Shown in pieces: positions 52,466 to 61,837 of a DNA stretch of 64,000 bases. Both the position numbers and the translations under genes were made by a program. The DNA comes from Calditrichia bacterium (GTDB lineage Bacteria; Calditrichota; Calditrichia; RBG-13-44-9; J075). Each line of letters opens with the position of its first letter. The stretch's first letter is position 1. The stretch is from positions 248,001-312,000 of the forward strand of contig JANQQU010000093.1 of the NCBI GenBank assembly GCA_028284905.1. The letters are read 5' to 3'. Under the pieces are notes generated by a model. It was not told the DNA's origin. It made no database searches and saw only the letters and a list, made by a program, of their open reading frames with translations.

Positions 52466-52714
52466 AATTTTATATGCGAACCGCAAGCAATTAAAAAAGT
52501 ATCTGCTTCCGGTTTTGAGATAATAAGCATGGCACTCATTTTCTCCGTTATTGGATCAAAAGAGCTCTTTTCCCAGCAAAATTATTAATCAATCATTTTC
52601 GACGTGGTATTTTTATTATCTCAATAAAATCGGTTGATTCACCGAGTTTTTCACTTCCGTTAAAATAATAAAAAACATGCATCTTAGGTGTCGTATTTAC
52701 TACCCATTTTTGTT

Positions 52715-52759
52715 GAATTAATTCTAAGGTTTGTCGAATTAATTCGAATGGAATTCGAA
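52715..52759. promoter_or_regulatory. Phased GAATTAATTC palindromes, possible operator
   Basis: Two identical 10-bp palindromes GAATTAATTC start at 52715 and 52736, exactly 21 bp (two helical turns) apart, and a third related palindrome TTCGAATGGAATTCGAA covers 52743-52759. Such phasing is typical of cooperative regulator binding. The adjacent NarL-type regulator (53468-54103) is an obvious candidate binder, but this is inference. The sites lie ~420 bp upstream of wzz. Confidence 0.4.
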
Positions 52760-53467
52760 GTTGTTCGGTTGGCTTTTCAGATAGGTAAAAAATTTACTTA
52801 ACTGCCAATTCTTCCTAATGATAACAGGTGTGAATACTATCTGTCTTTTCGAATAAAAGACTCCCTTTAAAAATGATCGATTTTAAGTATAGAAGCTGAT
52901 AGGCAAATTGAAGAAAGTTGAGTCTGGCTGTGTTTTGACATGTTTTGCTGCAGGGGTTCACTTTTAGCAAATTCGTTGTTAAGTGGTCAGATAAATTCAA
53001 GTCAAAGAACAATCCGCTTTCATGCTTCTTTTAATTAATACCTATCATTCCTATAGGAAAAAGTTGGTGAAAAAATAAAACAAAATACAATTTGAGCTAT
53101 GGTGTCCAGTTGACATTGTGTCTAAAGTATTATTTTTACAGAAGATTAGCTACCGCGTATGCTTTGCGAATGATTAAGAACACATTCCCAAAATGCTTCT
53201 TGAGCTTTTCTTTTGAGTAGCAAGTTTCAAGTTATTTTAGACCCATAAACAAGAAGCTTCAATTGATCGAAATCTATTGTAGAGAGAGACAAAATCCTTA
53301 CAACTAACGGACAAAAACATACAACTTTGGGACTTTTCGGATAAAAAAAGCAGTGAGGGGGGAAGAATTAACGAAATCGTTATATATCAATATTGTGTTA
53401 GGGAATTAATGGAAAATATTGGGGAAGAGGGGAAGAAAAGAACAAACAGTTTGTTGTTGACAACGGT

Positions 53468-54103
53468 TTAATCGAGAATCACTCTGTTCTTGATAGCGTA
53501 TTGAATCAGGTCCGCGGTATTTTCTAATTTCATTTTATCCAATATTCTGGTGCGATGAGTACTAACAGTACTGGCACTTAAAGCCAGTTCGTTGGCAATC
53601 TCTTTGGTTCGCATACCTTTGGCAATCATTTGCATTATTTGCAATTCCCGATTCGATAGGCTTTCATGGGGTAATTTCTCCGGGTTTTTACTGAGATCAA
53701 GCATGATCTTTTCCATGAGCTCAGTGTTCACATAAACACCGCCGGATACAACCTTTTCCAGTGCTTTGATTAAATCTGTGGCTACGTCAGATTTGGTTAG
53801 ATAACCGGATGCGCCGCTTTGGATCGCCCGAAGTGCGTGGCGTTTGTCATTATACATACTCATCATTAAAACGATTTGGTCCGGGAAGGAATTCTTAATA
53901 TCGAGGAGAATCTCCAGCCCGTTTCTGCCGGTCATCGCGATATCCAGGATGATAATATCATATGAATTTCGATAGATTAAATTTAACGCTTCCTGCCCAC
54001 CTTCAGCCTCTGCAGAAACATAAAACTTCGAAGTGGCAGATAAAATTCGTTTAACACCTTCACGAAAAATAGGATGGTCGTCCACAACTAAAACATCTAT
54101 CAT
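53468..54103 (-). CDS. NarL/FixJ-type response regulator
   Basis: 211 residues. Receiver domain: acidic pair D8/D9 in VVDDHPIFREG, phosphoacceptor D54 in IILDIAMTG, and K104 in YLTKSD. LuxR-type helix-turn-helix at ~148-211: LSNRELQIMQMIAKGMRTKEIA, ALSASTVSTHRTRILDKM. A transcription factor controlled by phosphorylation, paired with the histidine kinase 50 nt upstream. Its gene directly precedes the polysaccharide block in the same orientation, so control of that block is likely (inference). Confidence 0.93.
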   Translation of the reverse strand: MIDVLVVDDHPIFREGVKRILSATSKFYVSAEAEGGQEALNLIYRNSYDIIILDIAMTGRNGLEILLDIKNSFPDQIVLMMSMYNDKRHALRAIQSGASGYLTKSDVATDLIKALEKVVSGGVYVNTELMEKIMLDLSKNPEKLPHESLSNRELQIMQMIAKGMRTKEIANELALSASTVSTHRTRILDKMKLENTADLIQYAIKNRVILD

Positions 54104-54153
54104 CTGAAAAAATCCCGCAATTTATAATTCCCCGCTACAACGGAAGGTGGTGG

Positions 54154-55341
54154 TTATGCCGGAAGAATCGCTGTTATTGTTGTTCCTTTACCGGGAACGC
54201 CATTGATATGAGTTCGGCCATTAAGGAAGTGTATTCTTTCCCGGAGTCCTATCAGACCAAATGACATTGGATTGTTAATTTGATCTTTTCGAATACCGAT
54301 GCCGTTATCGGCGATAGAAATTCTGACCCGGTCTTCTAATTTAGTTAATGTTATTGTTGCCTGGGTTGCCTGGGCATGACGTAAAATATTCGTCAAAGCT
54401 TCCTGACAAATCCGAAATAATGCAATGCTACTCTCCTGAGGCAATTCCAGTTTGGCAGTATTTGAAGAAAAATTACATTTCAACCCGGAAGTATTTTGAA
54501 TCTCTTCCGCCATCCAATCGAGAGAAGCTACCAGTCCCAGGTTGTCCAAAATTGCCGGACGGAGCCTTTTGCAAATATTTTGAACCGTGCTAATTGTATC
54601 AAGAATGCGGCGATCGAGGGAAGTTGCTATTCCCTCAATTGCTGCCTGTTGTTCGGCCGGTAACTTCTTTTTCAATAATTCAAACTCAGCCCGAAGAATC
54701 GACAGATTCTGTCCCAATTCATCATGCAATTCCCGGGAGATGCGAATACGCTCGTTTTCCTGGGCCTTTTCCAGATGGGCAGACAAATTTCTCAGCTTGG
54801 CATAAGAATCTTCCAGTTTCTTTTGGGTCTCAAAAGATTCTTTAATCTGTTTTTCATAGAGCTTATTAAGCATTCTAAGCTCATGAGTGCGTTTTTCGAC
54901 AGTCGACTCCAGAAATTTCTGATAATGCTGAGTATTCTGAACGACTATTTCGCCCTGTACGTATATTGTACTGGCGATGTGAATTTCACTGCCAGCAGGT
55001 GAATCAATATACTTAGCAAAATCTTCTCCGCGAATAACTGAGCCGTCTTTGCAAATTTTTTGAAATTGCCAGCTAAAATATTCTCCGGGATTTGATTTGC
55101 ATTTGTAAAATTCACGGAATGTCTTCCGCTTTTCTTCCGGGGGGAAAATATTGAAAAACGATGATTGTTGTAGATCCTGGGTAGAATAACCGAGTTGCTC
55201 TGCCCCATAAGCATTAACAAATTTAACCATTCCCTCTGTATCCAATACGAAATACATAATCGGGATATTAGTTAATATCTGGTATTCTTTATATTCCTCT
55301 CGCTCCCAAATCTCCTTCCAGGGAAGGAGTTGGTTCGGCAT
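54154..55341 (-). CDS. Cytoplasmic PAS-domain histidine kinase (NarX-type HisKA_3)
   Basis: 395 residues, no membrane helix. A PAS domain at ~20-130 (YFVLDTEGMVKFVNAYGAEQLGY) is followed by a coiled-coil (~140-200), the HisKA_3 dimerisation/phosphoacceptor helix with H206 in ISRELHDELGQNLS, and an HATPase_c domain with ALFRICQEALTNILRHA (N-box), DNGIGI and GLIGLRERI. RBS AGAGGA precedes the ATG at 55341. It senses an intracellular signal of unknown nature and phosphorylates the adjacent NarL-type regulator. Confidence 0.92.
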   Translation of the reverse strand: MPNQLLPWKEIWEREEYKEYQILTNIPIMYFVLDTEGMVKFVNAYGAEQLGYSTQDLQQSSFFNIFPPEEKRKTFREFYKCKSNPGEYFSWQFQKICKDGSVIRGEDFAKYIDSPAGSEIHIASTIYVQGEIVVQNTQHYQKFLESTVEKRTHELRMLNKLYEKQIKESFETQKKLEDSYAKLRNLSAHLEKAQENERIRISRELHDELGQNLSILRAEFELLKKKLPAEQQAAIEGIATSLDRRILDTISTVQNICKRLRPAILDNLGLVASLDWMAEEIQNTSGLKCNFSSNTAKLELPQESSIALFRICQEALTNILRHAQATQATITLTKLEDRVRISIADNGIGIRKDQINNPMSFGLIGLRERIHFLNGRTHINGVPGKGTTITAILPA

Positions 55342-55905
55342 GGATTCCTCTTTGGCTTAAAATAAAATATAATATTAAAGAAAGCTTTAAGTCTTATTTC
55401 ATATAGAAAATAAATCAACTCCATTAATTTGTTTTTATATGAAAGACTTAAAAAATTCCAGTATGTAATTCGCCCCTACATAAACTGGAAAGGAAAAAAA
55501 AGATGACTCAAATACTACCAATAAATTCTAAATCTAAGGTTCCACACTACAAATCTATGGAAAAACAATTTTTGATGGCTACTTTCTCAATAGTTTGGTA
55601 ACTCTTTTAGCATAGTGTAAAATAATTGCACACTTTCCAAATATGCGTTGACCAATTGCACAAAATCGATATTTTTATTATGTTCGTTAGTTTTTTGTTC
55701 TTTATCGCTTTGTTTATACTAAACTTGGCGCTCCATTCCGTGTGGCTTCAAAAATTAAATTAATAGCAATTACAAGTATTGCTATATAAAACAATGTCTC
55801 CAAGAAACAATATTCAGAGACACTTTTTAAGAATGAATGTCGTAGATTAAAAATCAGATAATGTTGATGAGACGGCACCCTGATCAAACTACTTCAATCG
55901 CTCGA
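55342..55905. other. 564-bp AT-rich intergenic region upstream of the histidine kinase gene
   Basis: No gene was recognised. It holds an imperfect inverted repeat (55387-55405 with 55436-55451, core TTAAGTC/GACTTAA) just upstream of the kinase gene, and a terminator-like hairpin (55456-55490). The promoter of the two-component operon should be here. Confidence 0.5.
55456..55490 (-). terminator. Terminator-like hairpin on the - strand
   Basis: Read on the - strand, TTCCAGT(TT)ATGTA and TACATACTGGAA pair into a 12-bp stem with a 2-nt bulge, directly followed by TTTTTT. It lies about 420 nt beyond the ankyrin gene stop and before the histidine kinase gene, so it would insulate the two-component operon. 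The loop GGGGCGAAT also occurs in common dispersed repeats, so this could be a repeat instead. Confidence 0.45.
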
Positions 55906-57468
55906 TTATTCTCGAATATCGAATTTTCGCAAGATTCTTTTCAACTTCTGGCTACCCCAGGTATCCAGGAGCTCGTTCTCACCCCTCTGAATAATACTAC
56001 AGATAACTCGGGGATAATCCCCCCCGTTTTTTTTATTATTTTCTGCGCCATGTAATGCCCATTCCAAAGGATCGCTTTTGTGGATATCATCTGGGGAATT
56101 AATTAAGGGATTATGGCGGAGTAATAAATCGACCAACTCTGCATTGCCGTCCCAGGCGGCCCAATGTAAGGCAGTAGCGCCCAGTAATCCTTTTGCATTA
56201 ATATCAAACCCGGCATCAAGCATTACAGATACGCTGTCGATATGGCCTTGCCGGGCCGCATCGCTGATAATCGCCAAATCATCTCCGATGAGTTGATCCA
56301 GGAGGTTAGGGGAATGCTGTAATAATGTTCTTACAGTATCCCGCTCGGCCAGGGCGCAAGCGCCGAGGAATCGCTCCTTAACACTCAGATTGTCAATGAC
56401 TCCTTCCTGATGCAGCCAATCTATGACATCCTGCCGGCCATAACGCATTGCCAGCGCCAGCACGCTTTTACCATCACTTGTCTTCGCATTAATATCCGCA
56501 TTGAACTTCCGCAATAATTGAAAATAAGGGAAGGAGCGATTTCGCATAATTGCCTGGTGTAAGGCTGTTTTTCCCCAAATCCCCATTGCATTGGGATCCG
56601 CTCCCAATTCCAATAAATAACGAACACTGTCAATATTGTCAAAATCAAGTTTCCGTAATAGCAGTGTTGCCTGCCCATCCTGATTGATGCCATGTTCGAA
56701 AAAAAGCTTGAAACAGTCCCTGCTGTCAAATTCTGCCAGATGGTAGTGCACTTCAGGATCATTAACATCTGCGCCGGCAGCGAGCAGTAAGCTCGTCATT
56801 CCCGGATGATTGGCAACGCCGGCTGCACCATAAAGAGCGCTTTCTTTTTCATCGCCAGACATAAAATAATCCTGCGGAGAAGCACCAGCTGCCAATAATT
56901 GCCTGGCACAATCCACAATCCCGGGCGCACGCTGTTTATCGAAGCGAAGATACCTGGAAAAACAGGCATAGAGCAAAGGAGACCAGTTGCGTGGACCACC
57001 GGATTGCATTGCTGCTTCCGGGTTTGATTTAAGATGGGCAGTAAGCCAATCCGCCTCACCAAGAATAACAGCGGTAAAAATATTGGCGTGGGCAATCGTC
57101 GGGTCTTCGGTCAGGAAAGTATTTGCCCGTTCAAGATTGCCGGCGCGATGATTGTCCTTCACCTGTGGGACGGCTGCATCAATAAATGCCGCTATGGGCA
57201 GTAGTGCGTCGTTTGCGCGATCTTTGAGATGTTGAGCAAGTTTCGCCCAGGAGGAAAAACCATATTCCCGGGCAATGACCAGCTGAAAATCACTCAGCTT
57301 TAGTTTGACATTGGGCGATGCTTCATCACTTACCTGAACGAAACGGGGGTGCATAGAGAAAAGACGTTGAATAGCCGGTTTATCTCCGGCTTTAAATGCT
57401 TTCTGTAATTCTTTCGCCTGGATCTTGAGCTGGGAAATATTCGCCTTAATCGGCAGTTGGCGGGACAT
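55906..57468 (-). CDS. Ankyrin-repeat protein
   Basis: 520 residues. An N-terminal helical segment (QLKIQAKELQKAFKAGDKPAIQRLFSMHP trimmed here to its core KELQKAFKAGD) is followed by about nine ankyrin repeats, the clearest being GMTSLLLAAGADVNDPE, SVRYLLELGADPNAMGIWGKTALHQAI, SVSVMLDAGFDINAKGLLGATALHWAAWDG and ELVDLLLRHNPLINSPD. It has no signal peptide and is probably a cytoplasmic protein-binding scaffold. RBS AAAGGAG precedes the ATG at 57468. No link to the polysaccharide block is evident. Confidence 0.88.
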   Translation of the reverse strand: MSRQLPIKANISQLKIQAKELQKAFKAGDKPAIQRLFSMHPRFVQVSDEASPNVKLKLSDFQLVIAREYGFSSWAKLAQHLKDRANDALLPIAAFIDAAVPQVKDNHRAGNLERANTFLTEDPTIAHANIFTAVILGEADWLTAHLKSNPEAAMQSGGPRNWSPLLYACFSRYLRFDKQRAPGIVDCARQLLAAGASPQDYFMSGDEKESALYGAAGVANHPGMTSLLLAAGADVNDPEVHYHLAEFDSRDCFKLFFEHGINQDGQATLLLRKLDFDNIDSVRYLLELGADPNAMGIWGKTALHQAIMRNRSFPYFQLLRKFNADINAKTSDGKSVLALAMRYGRQDVIDWLHQEGVIDNLSVKERFLGACALAERDTVRTLLQHSPNLLDQLIGDDLAIISDAARQGHIDSVSVMLDAGFDINAKGLLGATALHWAAWDGNAELVDLLLRHNPLINSPDDIHKSDPLEWALHGAENNKKNGGDYPRVICSIIQRGENELLDTWGSQKLKRILRKFDIRE

Positions 57469-57765
57469 ATAGCGCTCCTTTCGTGCGCGCCCTTGTCCGC
57501 ATTCCGGGCAGAAAGAAGTTGCTGGAAATTGTATTCAATTGCAGCGGCTGGAACTCGGTTCCTTTCCGCGGACCGGTGGCTTGCCGAAAGCCTGAAAGAA
57601 GATAGGGGATTTCCCGGGAAATGTCAAGAAAGGGATTGGTGCGTGAGGAAGGCATATATTAAAATCATTCCCGCCGCGTTGAGAGTTATTTTAACCGCAG
57701 CGGGGTATAATTGTGCTTGCAAAAAATACTTCTTGGGGCAGCAATCGTAAATCGGTGAAAACAAA

Positions 57766-58512
57766 TTAAAAACGAAGAATAGCCCCGACAGAAGCATAAT
57801 TGATCAGGGTAAAATTGTAAACTTCGTCGTTATCCGCACCGCCTTCAAGAATGCGATAGCCAAATTTTAGATCCAAGCGGTCGGAAGCCTGAAAGGTGAA
57901 CGCGGCGAGAACATCTTCAGCACGACCCTGTGGTGCAGCCAGGGCGTCGCCGTCCAACAGAAAGGCCAACTTATTACTAAACTGCCAAAGTAGCCGAAAA
58001 TGAATGATCGGCACGAAACCAACATTTGTTTTCTCTGATTGGAGGCCATTCCCTTCCAGCGCTATTTTCGCATCACGTATTTTGCCAGTAAACCCAAGGC
58101 CTAGCTCGAGATTCTCATTTCTGAGAAAATCATATCGATAGGTTAGGCGATAGGAATTGAATTTATAAATACCTTCCAACGGGGTGTTGGCCGGGAAGGT
58201 TGTATCTTGAAAAATAAGGTCACGATCTAATTGACCTGTCGCGTTCAATGATAAAGGCGCAAACAATACCCCGAGGTGGTGACGCTCGTTGAAATCATAA
58301 AATAACCGTATGCGAAAAAAGATGTCTGAATCGGTTTCTAATTCCTCGGAAAACGAAAATAATGTACCGCCGTCACCGGGTATTCTTACATCGTTATATC
58401 CGGAAAATGTCGCTCCAGTCTCGAAGTCTAATTCTATTTGAGCAGCGGCGGGTCGGGAAAACATCACGATAAGTAATAATGAAAAAGCAGATAGCAAGAT
58501 TAGCTTTGGCAT
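57766..58512 (-). CDS. Outer-membrane beta-barrel protein
   Basis: 248 residues. A signal peptide (LILLSAFSLLLIVMFSRPAAAQ, cleavage near AAAQ) is followed by alternating amphipathic strands such as FFRIRLFYDFNERHHLGVLFAPL, YRLTYRYDFLRNENLELGLGF and LDLKFGYRILEGG, ending in an aromatic residue (GAILRF), as outer-membrane barrels do. Too short for a TonB receptor; a small 8-10-strand barrel of unknown cargo. The 297-bp gap on its left shows no feature. Confidence 0.7.
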   Translation of the reverse strand: MPKLILLSAFSLLLIVMFSRPAAAQIELDFETGATFSGYNDVRIPGDGGTLFSFSEELETDSDIFFRIRLFYDFNERHHLGVLFAPLSLNATGQLDRDLIFQDTTFPANTPLEGIYKFNSYRLTYRYDFLRNENLELGLGFTGKIRDAKIALEGNGLQSEKTNVGFVPIIHFRLLWQFSNKLAFLLDGDALAAPQGRAEDVLAAFTFQASDRLDLKFGYRILEGGADNDEVYNFTLINYASVGAILRF

Positions 58513-58668
58513 TTTAAAATCCTTTTAAATAATAAATTACAACTTTAGTGGCAGCTATTTTATAAATCTGCCGCTGAACATACCATAGAAAAAAGCGCAT
58601 AGCAGTTTGCCGTCAACCCCAGCTATTCTTGAATAGAGTGGGGCGTTGGCTATGCCGCTTTAAGCTAA

Positions 58669-59397
58669 TTACTTATCTCCCTGGTAGATTGTTGCAATGC
58701 CAAAAGTAAGTGGGCTTTGACGAACATTTTTAAAGCCGGTAGCGGTCATTAGATCGCAGAAATCCTGCCCGTAAGGAAAAGTTTCGACCGTCTCATTGAG
58801 GTAGCGATAGGCAAAGCTGTCGCCGGAAATTAATCCGCCAATTCGTGGGAGAACATTGCGGAAGTAGAAAAGATAACTATTGCGCATCAGTTTATTCTTT
58901 GGCAGGGAAAATTCGAGAATAATCGCCCGGCCCCCGTCGTTCAGGACGCGATGCATTTCTCCTAATGATTGGGAGACATCGGTAACATTACGGATACCGA
59001 AAGATATTGTAACGGCATCGAAGCGGTTTTCTTCGAAGGGGATGTCTGTGGCATTCCCGGTTTGCAAAGTGATCTTATCCTGCAGGTTGCGCTTCACCAG
59101 CTTCGGGCGGCCAAACTCAAGCATTTTTTCGGCCATATCGATACCGATACCGGACTTTACCCGTTTACTATGGTTGAAGATGGAAATAAGCAGATCGCCG
59201 GTGCCGGTGGCCAGGTCGAGAATGTTTTGATCATCGCGATCAGGGAGATGACGTGCCACGCGGTTGCGCCAGCGGACGTCCTGCCACATGGAGAGGAGTC
59301 TGTTGAGCAGATCATAGCGATGGGCAATACGGTCGAACATCTTCCATACTTCTACCCGGGAGTGATTCTTGGTTTCGCTGACTTGAGGTGTATTCAT
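58669..59397 (-). CDS. ubiE: Demethylmenaquinone/ubiquinone methyltransferase (MenG/UbiE)
   Basis: 242 residues. MFDRIAHRYDLLNRLLSMWQDVRWR and ILDLATGTGDLLISI are the UbiE/MenG signatures, followed by ISFGIRNVTDVSQSLGEMHRVLNDGGR and AYRYLNETVETFP. It performs the last C-methylation of menaquinone (or ubiquinone) with SAM. A menaquinone role is more likely in an FCB-type bacterium (inference). It is a stand-alone gene, next to plsC. Confidence 0.93.
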   Translation of the reverse strand: MNTPQVSETKNHSRVEVWKMFDRIAHRYDLLNRLLSMWQDVRWRNRVARHLPDRDDQNILDLATGTGDLLISIFNHSKRVKSGIGIDMAEKMLEFGRPKLVKRNLQDKITLQTGNATDIPFEENRFDAVTISFGIRNVTDVSQSLGEMHRVLNDGGRAIILEFSLPKNKLMRNSYLFYFRNVLPRIGGLISGDSFAYRYLNETVETFPYGQDFCDLMTATGFKNVRQSPLTFGIATIYQGDK

Positions 59398-59634
59398 AAT
59401 AAATTCTCTTTTGTTATTTCAGTGTTGGTAGTGCAAGGCGGAGAATTTAGAACATCTCCTCATCTGAACCAAATGAATTTGAAAACTGTGCACTGGGGAG
59501 GGGGCTTTGTTGATCGTTGTTCGTTACTCGTTGTTCGTTGGTGGTGGTTTTATTGAATGGTACGGGTGTACCAATTTTTTTGTTGCCTGGAGACAGATCG
59601 TGATCCGTCTCTACGTGTTTTTAACGAACAACGA

Positions 59635-60384
59635 TTATTTTTTTCGGGCTTCTTTCAATTTCAGAATGGCCTCTCGTTGGCGGTTCATTGCTGCCATTAC
59701 TTTGTCGATGACTGCCTGCGAATTTTCTTTGTTCTTTTCGCAATTTTCGAATTCGGACATGTCGATCGGTTTGCCGTAATAGACGTAAATGTGGCGAAAC
59801 AGGCGGGGAAAAATAGCGCCGACTGGCAACAGGCGGTTCATGCCGTCGATGTAAACCGGCACTACAATCGGGCGGTTTTCCAGGATCGTTAGGCCGGCAC
59901 CAGCGCGTCCTTTTCCAATTTCACTGCTGCGGGTTCGGGTGCCTTCCGGGAAAATAGTTACCGGGCTACTAATCAGGGCCCGCTTCATTTTATAGACCAC
60001 TGATAGATCGCGGCGGCCACGTTTTACCGGTATACATTTCCAATTGTCTGCAAACCAGGCCATCAGGGGATTTTTATAAAAGTTCTCTTCCGCGGCGGGA
60101 TTCCAGGGAATCAAGGAAGGCTGTATCAATGTGCGAGGGAAATATGCGCAGAGACCGATCATAAAGCTGTCAATCATACTTTGATGATTTGAAAGCAACA
60201 TCACATTGGCAGTTTTCGGAAGGTCTTTTTTGCCAATGATTGTTGTTTGATTCAGTACACGAAAATAAATAAAGCCGATTGCTACACAAAAGTTCGTTAC
60301 CAAATAATGTGTCACCGGCCAGAAGAATCTAAAGATCGGTCCGCGATGTGCGTGAATTTCAGCCAGATCAGCCCTGCTTACCAT
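59635..60384 (-). CDS. 1-acyl-sn-glycerol-3-phosphate acyltransferase (PlsC-like)
   Basis: 249 residues. The acyltransferase HX4D motif is NHQSMID (H67-D72), and FPEGTRTRS (145-153) is the phosphate-binding block; VPVYIDGMNRLLP gives block IV. Amphipathic and hydrophobic segments at ~20-45 attach it to the inner membrane. It makes phosphatidic acid from lysophosphatidic acid. GGGG lies about 10 nt upstream of the ATG at 60384. The 237-nt region on its left has only low-complexity GTTCGTT repeats. Confidence 0.88.
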   Translation of the reverse strand: MVSRADLAEIHAHRGPIFRFFWPVTHYLVTNFCVAIGFIYFRVLNQTTIIGKKDLPKTANVMLLSNHQSMIDSFMIGLCAYFPRTLIQPSLIPWNPAAEENFYKNPLMAWFADNWKCIPVKRGRRDLSVVYKMKRALISSPVTIFPEGTRTRSSEIGKGRAGAGLTILENRPIVVPVYIDGMNRLLPVGAIFPRLFRHIYVYYGKPIDMSEFENCEKNKENSQAVIDKVMAAMNRQREAILKLKEARKK

Positions 60385-60506
60385 AGGTTATAACCCCTTT
60401 CCATCATCATCGAAAAATCCATGCAGGTCTTTTACAAATACCGCATTTTATAAAAGTAGTGTAATATAATAATATTTGGGGATATTGCCTAAGAGTAAAG
60501 CGGATG

Positions 60507-60691
60507 GATGGTTGCGCTCCCGCTGGTCGCTGATGGTTCCGCTCCTGCGTCGCTGATGGTTGCGTTCCCTTCGGTCACTGATGGTTGCGCTCCTGCGTCG
60601 CTGATGGCTTTAGATATATTTTCCTGGATCTTTTTAACAATTAACGACCGCAGGGAGTGGAGCCATCAGCGACCAGCGGGAGCGGAACCAT
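60507..60691. repeat. Tandem 25/23-bp repeats with an inverted copy
   Basis: Four units beginning GATGG run from 60507 to 60602 (25, 23, 25 and 23 bp; the two 23-bp units begin GATGGTT and end CTCCTGCGTCGCT). They form two 48-bp super-units. At about 60644-60691 two more units occur in inverted orientation, so the region can fold into a long hairpin. It sits in the 380-bp gap (60385-60764) between plsC and the propeller gene. A + strand frame across it (60508-60738) is a repeat artefact. Confidence 0.75.
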
Positions 60692-60764
60692 ATTCTCGGA
60701 AAAAAGTTACCACGCCTGATACATCGCTGGCAGAATAATTTATAACCACTCAAACTTAATCTTT

Positions 60765-61700
60765 TTATTTTTCCAGCCTAACCACATCAACGCCAACATT
60801 CGATCCAATCCACAATTTGCCCTCCTCGTCGAAAGTTAGCGCGTATACCGTATTGCTGCGTAAGCCATTCTCGCTGCTTATTACCTGCCAATTGCTGCCA
60901 TTGTAGAATGTGATGCCAGCGGTTTCACTCGCAAACCAAACATTGCCGTAATTGTCAAAGGTTTGCGGTAGCCAGGTTTCTCCGGGATGATGTTCCGTCC
61001 ATTCTTTTCCGTCGAATCGAAGGATACCGGCACCACCGGTGCCTACCCAAAGATTGCCATTTGTATCCATAAGCAGGGCACGGGAATTTTTGTCGGGATA
61101 AAAAACCTGCCATTTTTGATCGGAAAGATAATTTAGCCCGCCTTTACGGGTGCAGAACCAGGTACCGGTTGGATCGGTTTGAACGTCGTGCACGACCTGG
61201 TGAGCGAGGCCATCCTCAACAGTGATGGTTTTCCAGGAACGGCCGTCAAAAACAGCTGCACCGGCGGCGCCTCCGAACCAGAGCAAGCCATCAGGCGCTT
61301 CATGAATGGCGAATATTACCCGTCCTTTTAATCCCATTTCTGCCAATGGAAATTGCCGCCACTCTTTCCCATCAAATCGTGTTACACCACCACCCCCGGC
61401 AAACCAAAGGTCACCATTCTTTGTCTGATGGATAGCGATAACGCCATTGGAAAGCAGGCCGTCAGCAGTATCAATGCTGCTCCATTCCCCTTGATAATAT
61501 CGACTGAGACCATTATGGCGAGTGCCAGCCCAGATAGCACCATCCTGGCTTTGAGAAATGGCACGGACATCATTTCCGCTGAGTCCATTTTCATTCGTCC
61601 ATATTTTAATTGATGTTAAAGTTGGTTCGTTTGCTGTCAGGTTTGTTAAACCAAAAGTAATGAAAGCAAGAATGAATAATGCCTGGTAAATTTTTCGCAT
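60765..61700 (-). CDS. Secreted Reg_prop beta-propeller protein
   Basis: 311 residues from ATG 61700 (GGAGA about 8 nt upstream); the frame is open 13 codons further. After a signal peptide (ALFILAFITFGLTNLTAN) come repeated two-component-regulator propeller blades: NGLSGNDVRAISQSQDGAIW, DGLLSNGVIAIHQTKNGDLW, IFAIHEAPDGLLWFGG, NGLRSNTVYALTFDEEGKLW. Such blades normally form the sensor half of hybrid kinases, but no kinase or DNA-binding domain follows here, so it is a stand-alone periplasmic or surface protein. 137 nt lie between it and the cytochrome gene. Confidence 0.85.
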   Translation of the reverse strand: MRKIYQALFILAFITFGLTNLTANEPTLTSIKIWTNENGLSGNDVRAISQSQDGAIWAGTRHNGLSRYYQGEWSSIDTADGLLSNGVIAIHQTKNGDLWFAGGGGVTRFDGKEWRQFPLAEMGLKGRVIFAIHEAPDGLLWFGGAAGAAVFDGRSWKTITVEDGLAHQVVHDVQTDPTGTWFCTRKGGLNYLSDQKWQVFYPDKNSRALLMDTNGNLWVGTGGAGILRFDGKEWTEHHPGETWLPQTFDNYGNVWFASETAGITFYNGSNWQVISSENGLRSNTVYALTFDEEGKLWIGSNVGVDVVRLEK

Positions 61701-61837
61701 ATTATTATCTCCATTGGTTTGCGGCAATATACGAGGCAATGCCAGAGAAGTTCAATGACCCGGCGAGGTGATATTCGTGGCAGTAGCAGTAAGCAGTTGC
61801 AGGAAGGCTTTGAATTCGAAATTCCGAATTCCGAATT

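Larger units (their letters stand above)
52294..53467. other. 1.17-kb AT-rich intergenic region before the polysaccharide block
   Basis: No convincing gene was found; the only - strand frame (65 codons at 52815-53012) lacks a ribosome-binding site and family features. The region is very AT-rich, contains the hairpin and palindromes listed separately, and must hold the promoter(s) of the wzz-led block. A weak terminator-like hairpin AACAAACAGTTTGTT (53441-53455) lies just beyond the response regulator stop codon. No definite -35/-10 pair could be chosen. Confidence 0.6.

Noticed and set aside
52815-53012. 65-codon - strand frame in the gap before wzz
   Set aside because: No ribosome-binding site, no recognisable domain, AT-rich region where random frames are expected.
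57457-57750. 97-codon + strand frame upstream of the ankyrin gene
   Set aside because: Overlaps the ankyrin start on the other strand, has an irregular composition and no family features.
58616-58642. Hairpin after ubiE as terminator
   Set aside because: The stem is imperfect and there is no T-run on the - strand.
60507-60602. Possible CRISPR array
   Set aside because: Units are directly adjacent, without unique spacers, and no cas genes are present.
60508-60738. 76-codon + strand frame with repeating APASLM-type peptides
   Set aside because: It is a translation of the tandem DNA repeats; no start signal or protein-like composition.
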